Source of the DNA: an uncultured Bacteroidales bacterium | Lineage (GTDB): Bacteria > Bacteroidota > Bacteroidia > Bacteroidales > Lentimicrobiaceae | DNA: 12,697 nucleotides | NCBI GenBank assembly: GCA_937894795.1 | Contig: CALCQV010000020.1 | Coordinates: 1 to 12,697, forward strand | Direction of reading: 5' to 3' | Shown here: positions 1 through 5,950 of the stretch, one piece after another | Layout of the letters: the number at the start of each line of letters is the position of its first letter | Numbering within the stretch: the first letter of the stretch is position 1 | Notes under the pieces: generated by a model | What the model saw: the letters and a program-made list of their open reading frames with translations, nothing else | Databases searched by the model: none | Told to the model about the DNA's origin: nothing | Program-made: the position numbers and the translations under genes

Positions 1-140
1 TAAGGAAAGTTCCAATCCAACTTTGTCAAAATCACTCAAATTTTAGTTGAATCTCTTCAACTTGATAAGATTTTAGTTCAAATGACTCAAATTTGATCAA
101 AACCAACTCAATTTGACTCAATTGCTGTCAAAACAGCACA
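1..140. repeat. AT-rich TCAA/TTGA-rich degenerate repeat stretch
   Basis: This stretch is dominated by short recurring words such as ACTCAAA, GTTCAAA, GATCAAAA and GACTCAA. ATTTTAGTT occurs twice (from about 39 and about 70). It holds several small palindromes: TTGAA-N4-TTCAA at 47-60, TCAAATTTGA at 87-96, TTGATCAA at 93-100, and a small hairpin GCTGT-CAAA-ACAGC at 124-137. No coding frame is convincing. It may be degenerate intergenic DNA or a protein-binding region. The word repetition is directly visible; any function is unknown. Confidence 0.4.
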
Positions 141-225
141 ATACTATACAATTTTTATTAAAACTAAAGGTGGCATTCGAAGTAATACTTAAATTAGATG
201 TGATTTGTCGGATACTTACGTATAT

Positions 226-465
226 ATGACCGTAACTCAGCTTCTTTGGGCCAAATACATGCTTTATGATGATCCCAAAATAATACAAAACCAGAGTTTT
301 GATGTATCCTTAGTAGCATCAGACAAGAGGAATGTATTTATCATGAGTAAGACTTTGAGTAATGAAGAGATAACCGCTAAGAAATACTATCATCCTGCTG
401 TTATTACCAGCATTGGTATTAAGTGCAGAAAAATCAATAAATTTTTAAGATTACATCTAAATTAG
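226..465 (+). CDS. small hypothetical protein, doubtful
   Basis: A 79-residue open frame from ATG at 226; a TTG at 205 would add seven residues. It reads MTVTQLLWAKYMLYDD at the start and ends KFLRLHLN. I recognise no family, signal peptide or membrane segment. The frame is AT-rich, with a basic C-terminus. It lies just upstream of an orphan Rhs tip, where small immunity genes and gene debris are common, so it could be an old immunity gene or a remnant of a longer gene. It could also be non-coding. No recognisable promoter or ribosome binding site was seen. Confidence 0.3.
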   Translation: MTVTQLLWAKYMLYDDPKIIQNQSFDVSLVASDKRNVFIMSKTLSNEEITAKKYYHPAVITSIGIKCRKINKFLRLHLN

Positions 466-558
466 TGTATCAACATAGGAGTGAAGATAAAGATGAATAA
501 TAGTAAGTTATAGGAAGTAGAGAAATCATGGCAGGTAAATGCCTATTATCCGTTCGGC

Positions 559-1386
559 ATGAACATAAGTTCATTATCGGCAAACAGCACCTCCATCCTA
601 CAACATAATGAATACCTATACAACGGCAAAATGTTTCAGGATGAGTTGGGATTGAATTGGTTGGATTATGGGGCAAGGTTTTATGAACCGGTGATTGGGA
701 GGTGGCATACACCGGATCCTTTAAGTGATCTCAATAGAAGATCGAGTCTATATTGTTATGCTATCAATAATCCTATCAGGTTTATCGATCCGGATGGGAT
801 GGATACTACTTTTATTGATAATCAAGCTAGACAAGATTTTCTTACTGCTCAATCTTCTAATGAAAAAAGACTTGCTGACATTTCAAATACACTAAGCGAT
901 ACTGAAAAACACTCAAAGAAGGAGAATAAACGGTTAAATTCCGAGAAAGCTGGTTTGGAGAAAGCAAAAGCTGATTTTGACTTTATATGTGATCCAAACA
1001 CAGCTCTAATAACGTATTCATCTGATAAATCTCAAATTCCTTCGGATGCTGAAGGAATCACAACTAAATCATCGGATCCTAATACTGGGGAGGTGAATTC
1101 GGCTAATGTTTTTATTGGTTCTGGAAAGTTAAGCGCATATGTTCATGAAAACAGGCATACAAGACAGAATTCAATTTTAATGGATAAAAATGCAAGGGAA
1201 AACGAAGCCTATACTTACGAAAGCTATTATAGCCCCGAAGATGTACAGCGTAAAATAAATGCTGCTTATGATGCTAAAACTATTCATATTACTAATGAAG
1301 GAAATAAGCCGCTAAGAAGTTCATTTGGAATACCTCAGATGGTAATATATTTAATAAATAAAGAAAATAAATCAGAAAAAAAATGA
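559..1386 (+). CDS. orphan Rhs C-terminal tip with zincin-like (HENRH) toxin domain
   Basis: The 275-residue product has two parts. Residues 1 to about 83 are the end of an Rhs repeat-associated core, with the hallmark elements YLYNGK, DELGLNWLDYGARFYEP, IGRWHTPDPL and NPIRFIDPDG. The same frame is open upstream to 514 and encodes YYPFG just before the ATG, typical of Rhs cores, but a stop at 511-513 cuts it off. This is therefore an N-terminally truncated tip, not a full Rhs protein. Residues about 84-275 are the variable domain: a charged, probably coiled-coil segment (about 100-135), then H196-E197-N198-R199-H200, an HExxH zinc-site motif, followed by ARENEAYTYE with glutamates 214 and 216 as possible third ligands. 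This suggests a metallopeptidase toxin, by inference from the motif. The stop overlaps the next start (ATGA), pointing to translational coupling with a likely immunity gene. Whether the orphan tip is expressed or is a silent recombination cassette cannot be told. Confidence 0.75.
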   Translation: MNISSLSANSTSILQHNEYLYNGKMFQDELGLNWLDYGARFYEPVIGRWHTPDPLSDLNRRSSLYCYAINNPIRFIDPDGMDTTFIDNQARQDFLTAQSSNEKRLADISNTLSDTEKHSKKENKRLNSEKAGLEKAKADFDFICDPNTALITYSSDKSQIPSDAEGITTKSSDPNTGEVNSANVFIGSGKLSAYVHENRHTRQNSILMDKNARENEAYTYESYYSPEDVQRKINAAYDAKTIHITNEGNKPLRSSFGIPQMVIYLINKENKSEKK

Positions 1387-1928
1387 AAACATTATTTTTG
1401 TCTTTACTTTGCAGTATATATTCAACCTTTCTTTTCTCACAAGATGATCCAATTGCTAAGGATGAAATCACTCGAATAGAAGTAAGTGTGAGAATGGGTG
1501 ATCCATCTATAAAACTACTTAAAGAAGGTCTTCTTTGTGAAAATTTTAGTGAGATTGATGAAGGAAAGTACTACCATATTTCAACTTTTATTCCATTACA
1601 CAGGATTGATACGGATAAACTCAATAAGCTTCAATGGTTTATTAAGAGCGATTCTATTTTCTATATAGATTCAGTTTTTGAAGATATCGAATTTTCAAAT
1701 AGAATTGATGAACACCCCTGGATCAATATTTTAATCATACATCCGGATTATTCATCGAATTACATACTGTGGGACACTGGTGAATCAAAAAAGCTGGAAA
1801 AGTGCATTAAATTACTGAATGATCTGATCCCCCTGAATGATAGAACAGTATATGCTATTGAACCAATGTCATATATTTTAAGTGAAGAAAGATTTGAAAA
1901 AAGATCGAACAACCCGGATCAGAAATAG
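1383..1928 (+). CDS. exported hypothetical protein, candidate immunity protein for the Rhs tip
   Basis: A 181-residue protein that I do not recognise by family. It starts with a clear Sec signal peptide (KTLFLSLLCSIYSTFLFS, predicted cleavage near S19-Q20), so the mature protein is probably periplasmic or envelope-associated. The rest is a soluble, mixed alpha/beta-looking, acidic-to-neutral domain with cysteines at about positions 52 and 141 and no membrane helix. Its start overlaps the stop of the Rhs tip by ATGA, the classic layout of a toxin-immunity pair. If it is the immunity protein, its export implies the toxin domain acts in the periplasm. The role rests on position and export alone. 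Alternatives are a secreted accessory factor or an unrelated cargo gene. Confidence 0.6.
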   Translation: MKTLFLSLLCSIYSTFLFSQDDPIAKDEITRIEVSVRMGDPSIKLLKEGLLCENFSEIDEGKYYHISTFIPLHRIDTDKLNKLQWFIKSDSIFYIDSVFEDIEFSNRIDEHPWINILIIHPDYSSNYILWDTGESKKLEKCIKLLNDLIPLNDRTVYAIEPMSYILSEERFEKRSNNPDQK

Positions 1929-1977
1929 AGGTAAAAAAGGTTGGTGGTAAAGAATTATCAGGTATTCCTCTTCCAAA

Positions 1978-2226
1978 TACAATGAAATCCTTATCCACGA
2001 TAAGAACAGTAATATAAACACCCTTCAGCGAATGGATAATATTGCATGGAAGACAACGGCAAACCCAATCGATCAGTTAACTTACACCTATACAGGTAAC
2101 TAACTGATGGTTGTCGATATTGCTGCACCTACTTATAATATCAATGACTTCTTCGATAACGGTCATTATTACTATATTACTCATATACCAGAATATCGTA
2201 AGCATCCGATAAAACCCATATTGTAA
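1978..2226 (+). pseudogene. decayed Rhs core fragment
   Basis: In the frame beginning TAC at 1978 the translation includes HDKNSNINTLQRMDNIAW, then DQLTYTYTGN, an in-frame TAA at 2101-2103, and LMVVDIAAPTYNINDFFDNG, ending at a TAA at 2224-2226. The pattern D-x-N-x-N-I-x-x-L-x-R, then LTYTYxGN-x-L-x-x-V-x-D, matches the stretch that precedes the YYPFG region in Bacteroidota Rhs proteins. The stop sits where a lysine, arginine or glutamine would be expected after GN. With no start and an internal stop this is a remnant. It encodes a more N-terminal part of Rhs than the tip found upstream, so the two pieces are not one broken gene in order; they look like separate leftovers from Rhs recombination. 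Confidence 0.65.
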
Positions 2227-2391
2227 ATAATTCCAGGGCTAATTTGATTTGATGCTTAAAAGGTGGTTGATCTTAGGCGTGAAGACGCAGCTATACCTAA
2301 ATCCTTCACTACAAAGCACATCCTCGTACCATGTTGAACAACTTTGCCAGCCCCGCTTCTTAGGGAGAGGAGATAGGAGGTGGAGTTTGTT

Positions 2392-2411
2392 CGATGGGCT
2401 TACACCCATCG
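2392..2411. repeat. inverted repeat CGATGGG/CCCATCG flanking the 25-bp array
   Basis: Perfect 7-bp arms, CGATGGG at 2392-2398 and CCCATCG at 2405-2411, around a six-base loop. It lies just before the 25-bp tandem array and is probably part of the same non-coding repeat element. No T-run follows, so it is not an intrinsic terminator. Confidence 0.55.
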
Positions 2412-2416
2412 TTACC

Positions 2417-2516
2417 AATATGCCGCCCCTGTGGGGCTGGGAATATGTTGCCCCTGTGGGGCTAGGAATATGCTGCCCCTATGGGGCTGGGAATATGTCG
2501 CCCCTATGGGGCTTCC
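2417..2516. repeat. four tandem 25-bp units with GCCCC/GGGGC palindrome
   Basis: Units lie at 2417-2441, 2442-2466, 2467-2491 and 2492-2516. Each starts AATATG, then three variable bases (CCG, TTG, CTG, TCG), then CCCCTRTGGGGCT and a short purine tail (the last unit ends TTCC). Each unit contains a GCCCC-TRT-GGGGC hairpin or a close variant. Because 25 is not a multiple of three, the open frame spanning it (2249-2581) reads the unit in all three frames and is not a believable protein. The array sits in a gene-free stretch (2227-2682) between the Rhs debris and the sigma operon. It is best seen as a dispersed non-coding repeat element; its function is unknown. There are no spacers, so it is not CRISPR. 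Confidence 0.8.
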
Positions 2517-2723
2517 GGTTGAACGCCGCAGGCTTTGAACTGAATTGTCCTGAATTGTCTTTACCTATAAGTAACTTTTAATGCAGTACAAACCAAAAAA
2601 CTGTAAACATATTCCAGGACAAGTCAATATGGAATTAATGGGGCGGGTTTGAGTTACAATTCAGAATTTTTGGCATTAAAGTATGCGTTACCTGAAGGTT
2701 GTTTTTGATTCAGGAATCATGGG

Positions 2724-2753
2724 GTGCAAAAAAGTTGCACTTTATTTTTTTTT
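2724..2753 (+). terminator. intrinsic terminator upstream of the sigma gene
   Basis: The hairpin GTGCAA (2724-2729), loop AAAAG, TTGCAC (2735-2740) is followed directly by TTTATTTTTTTTT. The orientation suits the + strand and would isolate the sigma gene from transcription of the repeat and Rhs region. Its right arm overlaps the proposed -33 box of the sigma gene promoter. Confidence 0.6.
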
Positions 2754-2764
2754 ACTTACTTTTG
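2735..2764 (+). promoter_or_regulatory. Bacteroidota housekeeping-type promoter of the sigma gene
   Basis: TTG at 2735-2737, 19 bases, then TACTTTTG at 2757-2764. This fits the Bacteroidota primary-sigma consensus TTG (-33) and TAnnTTTG (-7). Transcription would begin around 2770, giving a leader of about 20 bases to the ATG at 2791. That supports 2791 rather than 2683 as the start of the sigma gene. Confidence 0.55.
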
Positions 2765-2790
2765 TTACTCTTAATTCCAACCATTCCAGA

Positions 2791-3375
2791 ATGACCGAAG
2801 CAGATAAGTTGGTAGTAATGGCCTTTCAGCAGGGCGACTTGAAGGTATTTGAGTCGGTGTTTAAGGAGAACTACTCTTCAATGGTCAGGGCTGCTCGTCG
2901 TATTCTCATAGACATAGAGCCATCGGAAGAGGTAATTCAGGATCTTTTCGTGAAATTGTGGGAGAAGAGAGATTCACTTATAATAAAAACATCCCTTCCG
3001 GCATACCTGCATAAAGCAGTTACCAATCATGCAATCAATTACTGGAAGTTTCAGCGGAAGACCGTGCGTTTCCAGGATTATATAGGCTTTGAGGTAGAGG
3101 AACTTCAGTCGGATGCGGCTGATGGTTCAATATTACATAATGATTTGGACAAGAAAGTGAATTCATTGATGAAGAGCATGCCTGAAAAGCGTAGAAAGAT
3201 TTTTGAAATGAGCCGCTTTGAAGGGATGAAGAATCATCAGATAGCGCAGCAGCTTGATGTGAGCCTTAAAACGGTTGAGTATCACATGGCGGCGGCACTC
3301 GACTTTTTGCGTACAAAACTCACTGACTACCTGCCTATTATAGTTGGAGTTCTGCTGCTGTTTGAAAATTTTTAA
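2791..3375 (+). CDS. FecI-like ECF RNA polymerase sigma factor
   Basis: A 194-residue sigma-70-family factor of extracytoplasmic-function type; it directs RNA polymerase to a small set of promoters. Sigma region 2 spans about residues 12-85 (FKENYSSMVRAARR, then EEVIQDLFVKLWEKRDSL), and region 4 about 123-176 with the helix-turn-helix NHQIAQQLDVSLKTVEYHM. The hydrophobic tail YLPIIVGVLLLFENF is of a kind I associate with Bacteroidota FecI-type factors and may touch the membrane or the anti-sigma factor. The frame is open from an ATG at 2683, but those 36 extra residues cross a terminator and a good promoter and lack sigma homology, so ATG 2791 is chosen. The next gene encodes its likely FecR anti-sigma factor, 75 bases downstream behind its own promoter-like element. 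Confidence 0.93.
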   Translation: MTEADKLVVMAFQQGDLKVFESVFKENYSSMVRAARRILIDIEPSEEVIQDLFVKLWEKRDSLIIKTSLPAYLHKAVTNHAINYWKFQRKTVRFQDYIGFEVEELQSDAADGSILHNDLDKKVNSLMKSMPEKRRKIFEMSRFEGMKNHQIAQQLDVSLKTVEYHMAAALDFLRTKLTDYLPIIVGVLLLFENF

Positions 3376-3424
3376 AAAAAAGTGCAAATCAGGTTAGGGT
3401 AAAACCCTGTTTTTGTTGTCTATA
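3372..3424 (+). promoter_or_regulatory. putative ECF-sigma promoter, site 1 (before anti-sigma gene)
   Basis: The element has TTAAAAAAAAGTG (3372-3384), nine bases, TTAGGGTAAAACC (3394-3406), nine bases, TTGTC (3416-3420) and then TATA. It overlaps the stop codon of the sigma gene and ends about 26 bases before the anti-sigma ATG. A near-identical element lies at 9137-9188. AGGGT-AAA-ACCCT inside it is also a small inverted repeat. I infer that AGGGTAAAACC and TTGTC are the -35-like and -10-like elements read by the neighbouring ECF sigma factor. Confidence 0.6.
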
Positions 3425-3450
3425 GTTCACGAGCACGAATCATAAATTAA

Positions 3451-4473
3451 ATGAACTTTCGCATCAGTAAATATAAACACCTTATAATCAAGTACCTGCA
3501 AGGGGATGCCACTGAGGCAGAACAGAAACAGGTAGAGGATTACATTGCGAAGTCTGAAAAGAACAAGCAGTTGTTTGAATCCTATAGGGGGCTTTTATTT
3601 CTGACTCAGAAGAAGAAAGTTGATTATAATGCAGATCTGGCTTGGGAAAAGGTTCAACGCCGTATCCTCGCCGCTAAGGAAGAGGTTGTTGCCGACAAGA
3701 CTATACTTTTTAATTCAGCAAAGAAACGGTCACTGTTCAAATATGCCGCCACCGCCGCCGCCGCTGCTTTGGCTATAGTATTCGGACTGGTTGCCCTTTT
3801 CCAGGATAATGACATTTCCATGAAGAAATATGCCACCGGGCTTACTGTTTCTTCTCCTAAAACTTTACCTGATGGGAGTGATGTGGTATTGAATGCCAAT
3901 TCAAGAATTAATTTTCCGGAGGTTTTTTCAAATGATGTCAGAGAAGTATCTATTTTTGGGGAGGCATTCTTTGAAGTTAGTCCTGACCCTGATAAACCTT
4001 TCATCATACATGCCTCAGGCCTTGATATTAAAGTACTGGGAACATCATTCAATGTTGAAGCCTATCCGGGTAATGATTATGTAAAAGTAACGGTTAATAC
4101 CGGCAAAGTATTGGTTTACCCATCAACAACTCCCGCAGGTCGTGAGGAAACAGTTGGTAAACTTCTTACTGCGGGTGAAATTGCTACCTATAGTCAGAAA
4201 TCTGGTATCCTCTTTAAAGGTGTTAATGATGATCTTAATGTGTTGAGCTGGAAAACCGGAGTCCTTACTTTTAAGGAAGCAAGGCTTGCCGATGTATTCA
4301 AGGCTTTTGAACAGAAGTATCAGAAACAGTTTATTGTTGAAGATACAGCTATTCTCGACCAGCGTCTTACTGCACGTTTTGAGAATCAATCATTAGAAGA
4401 TGCCCTTGAGACACTTTCATTGATCTTCAATTTGAAGTTTGAAAATAAAGAAAGGCATATCATGGTGCATTAA
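3451..4473 (+). CDS. FecR-family transmembrane anti-sigma factor
   Basis: A 340-residue inner-membrane regulator. Residues 1-95 form the cytoplasmic part expected to bind the sigma factor (LIIKYLQGDATEAEQKQVEDY is typical of the FecR N-terminus). One transmembrane helix lies at about 97-117, rich in alanine (AATAAAAALAIVFGLVALF). The periplasmic FecR domain spans about 127-225 (LPDGSDVVLNANSRINFP, FGEAFFEVSPDPDKPF, VLGTSFNVEAYP). A DUF4974-like C-terminal domain spans about 268-338 (LTFKEARLADVFKAFEQKY). In the family it holds the sigma factor inactive until an outer-membrane partner signals through an STN domain; the next gene supplies one, 43 bases downstream, probably in the same transcript. 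Length and domain order are normal. The helix is encoded by a GCC-rich triplet run at 3745-3768. Confidence 0.93.
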   Translation: MNFRISKYKHLIIKYLQGDATEAEQKQVEDYIAKSEKNKQLFESYRGLLFLTQKKKVDYNADLAWEKVQRRILAAKEEVVADKTILFNSAKKRSLFKYAATAAAAALAIVFGLVALFQDNDISMKKYATGLTVSSPKTLPDGSDVVLNANSRINFPEVFSNDVREVSIFGEAFFEVSPDPDKPFIIHASGLDIKVLGTSFNVEAYPGNDYVKVTVNTGKVLVYPSTTPAGREETVGKLLTAGEIATYSQKSGILFKGVNDDLNVLSWKTGVLTFKEARLADVFKAFEQKYQKQFIVEDTAILDQRLTARFENQSLEDALETLSLIFNLKFENKERHIMVH

Positions 4474-4516
4474 TGAATTTTATTAACCCTTGTGGTAATT
4501 CAGGTACAATGCAACT

Positions 4517-5815
4517 ATGAAGTTTTCCCGTTTACTGTTTATCATCCTTACACTTTCCTTTTTCGGCTCTTATATTTCAAGGGCAGAAGCACAGATTATC
4601 AAGTTAAACGATAAGATTTCCTTCTCCATCAATAATGCCTCGGTATCAGATGCCCTCGATGCATTGTCGCGCGTCACCGGTGCAACCTTTTCTTATAATC
4701 CTGACCAGCTGCATGCTGCCCGCAATGTGAAAGTGGATATGCGCGACCGTCAGTTGATAGAAGTGCTGGATGCCATACTGGGCCCTGCCAGATTTGGGTA
4801 CAGGGTTATGGGAAACCAGATTGTTATCTACAAGAATAAACCTGAGGGTGAAGAGAAGCCGGATGATGTTGATTCTGGCGATGAACGGGCTGTTGCTGAA
4901 AACAACACAGTAAGGCAAAACAGGGTTAACAATACAAAGCAGAAACCTGATACCGTGTTTTTGCTGAAGGAGGTTCATGATACCATACGGGTGACTGATG
5001 TGGTAGTAAAAACCGATACCATCTATGAGAAGGTGGTCACACCTGTTTCAAGGGGCGAGATATTCAGGGTTGTTCTGGCCAAGGAGATGACGGCCGCTTA
5101 TAAAATGGATGTCGGCATCACGGCCGGAATATTACAGCCTATTGCTTTGTTTTCGGCACACGACAATTATTCAGAGAAACTGGATCAATTTAAGGAATCG
5201 TATTCTGATAAGTCATTTTCTGCCACTTTGGGGCTTGATGTAAGGTTATCAAAGAGAAAATGGACTGCCGGAACGGGCCTTCACTTTACAACCTTCGGAC
5301 AGAAACTGGATTATACATACCAGCAGACGGAGGGCGGTTTTTTCCGTAAGGATACCCTCGATCCCTATTATACACTTAATGATGGTGATACCACCTGGTA
5401 TTATATTGTTGACTCCACCTACATACCGATTGATAATAAGCTATACAATTACAAGATCAACAATCATTTCAAGTACTTTGAGATTCCTCTGGTACTGCAG
5501 CGCAACTGGGGATACAGATCCATGCTTCTTTATATAAGGGGAGGTGTTATTCCCGGGTTCTTTCTTGGCTCAACAGGACAGCAGATACTGGCTGACGAGA
5601 ACGGGGTGATTGCACTGAAGGAGATTAAAGCAAAAAGTGTGGTCCTCTCATACACTGCAGGGGCGGGAGCGGCTTTTCCGCTTGGCAGAAAAGCTATTTT
5701 CAATACTGCAATTTACTACCGAAATCATTTCAGCAGTGTATACAAAGATTTCCCTATTGAAACACGATTTTCTGCCCTGGGCCTCAGTGCAGGGCTGATA
5801 TATAAGCTTTACTGA
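4517..5815 (+). CDS. exported STN-domain protein with C-terminal beta-barrel-like domain; probable sensor
   Basis: 432 residues. A Sec signal peptide spans 1-25 (cleavage near AEA-Q26). Residues about 27-108 form a secretin/TonB short N-terminal (STN) domain: ISFSINNASVSDALDALSRV, FSYNPDQL, QLIEVLDAIL and NQIVIYKN. A low-complexity charged linker (about 109-140) and a DT-rich segment (DTVFLLKEVHDTIRVTDVV and DTIYEKV, about 145-172) follow. Residues about 195-432 are rich in alternating aromatic/hydrophobic strands (VGITAGIL, WTAGTGLHFTTFG, YFEIPLVLQRNWG, LYIRGGVIPGFFLG, LSAGLIYKLY) and resemble a small outer-membrane beta-barrel of the PorT/OMP type, ending in an aromatic residue. There is no TonB plug or full receptor. 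The STN domain next to a FecR gene suggests it relays an outer-membrane or periplasmic signal to the anti-sigma factor. The STN call is firm; the barrel call is an inference from strand pattern. Confidence 0.85.
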   Translation: MKFSRLLFIILTLSFFGSYISRAEAQIIKLNDKISFSINNASVSDALDALSRVTGATFSYNPDQLHAARNVKVDMRDRQLIEVLDAILGPARFGYRVMGNQIVIYKNKPEGEEKPDDVDSGDERAVAENNTVRQNRVNNTKQKPDTVFLLKEVHDTIRVTDVVVKTDTIYEKVVTPVSRGEIFRVVLAKEMTAAYKMDVGITAGILQPIALFSAHDNYSEKLDQFKESYSDKSFSATLGLDVRLSKRKWTAGTGLHFTTFGQKLDYTYQQTEGGFFRKDTLDPYYTLNDGDTTWYYIVDSTYIPIDNKLYNYKINNHFKYFEIPLVLQRNWGYRSMLLYIRGGVIPGFFLGSTGQQILADENGVIALKEIKAKSVVLSYTAGAGAAFPLGRKAIFNTAIYYRNHFSSVYKDFPIETRFSALGLSAGLIYKLY

Positions 5816-5848
5816 AAAATTCCTTAAAAAGGGAGTTACTTTAGCATG

Positions 5849-5873
5849 TTTTAGTACATTATTAGTACTAAAA
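5849..5873. repeat. 9-bp perfect inverted repeat
   Basis: TTTTAGTAC (5849-5857), seven bases, GTACTAAAA (5865-5873). It abuts the terminator hairpin that follows. It could be an operator-like site or a second hairpin of a bidirectional termination region; its T-rich and A-rich ends suit termination only weakly. Confidence 0.5.
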
Positions 5874-5903
5874 ACCTGAAAAAACTTTCAGGTGTTCTAT
5901 TTT
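5874..5903 (+). terminator. terminator after the sigma/anti-sigma/STN unit
   Basis: The 8-bp stem ACCTGAAA (5874-5881), loop AAAC, TTTCAGGT (5886-5893) is followed by GTTCTATTTT. It lies 58 bases after the STN-barrel stop and before the next gene, so it probably ends the signalling operon. The T-tract is imperfect, so read-through into the beta-helix gene is possible. No clear promoter for that gene was found between 5894 and 5950. Confidence 0.6.
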
Positions 5904-5950
5904 GCCTTATTTTTACCATCTCAAATCGGATGCAGGAAATTTTATAGATT

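Noticed and set aside
2417..2516. Possible CRISPR array
   Set aside because: Units are directly adjacent with no unique spacers, and no cas genes are present.
2249..2581. 110-residue open frame with PLWGWE-like repeats
   Set aside because: It spans the 25-bp array, which is read in shifting frames, and has no other protein-like feature; it is a by-product of the DNA repeat.
2683..2790. Longer start for the sigma factor
   Set aside because: The extra 36 residues cross a terminator and a consensus promoter and do not resemble sigma region 1 or 2; ATG 2791 fits family length.
3396..3416. AGGGT-AAA-ACCCT followed by GTTTTTG as a terminator of the sigma gene
   Set aside because: The stem is only 5 bp, and the second copy of the element breaks the pairing while keeping the sequence blocks, which favours a promoter reading. 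Partial termination is not excluded.
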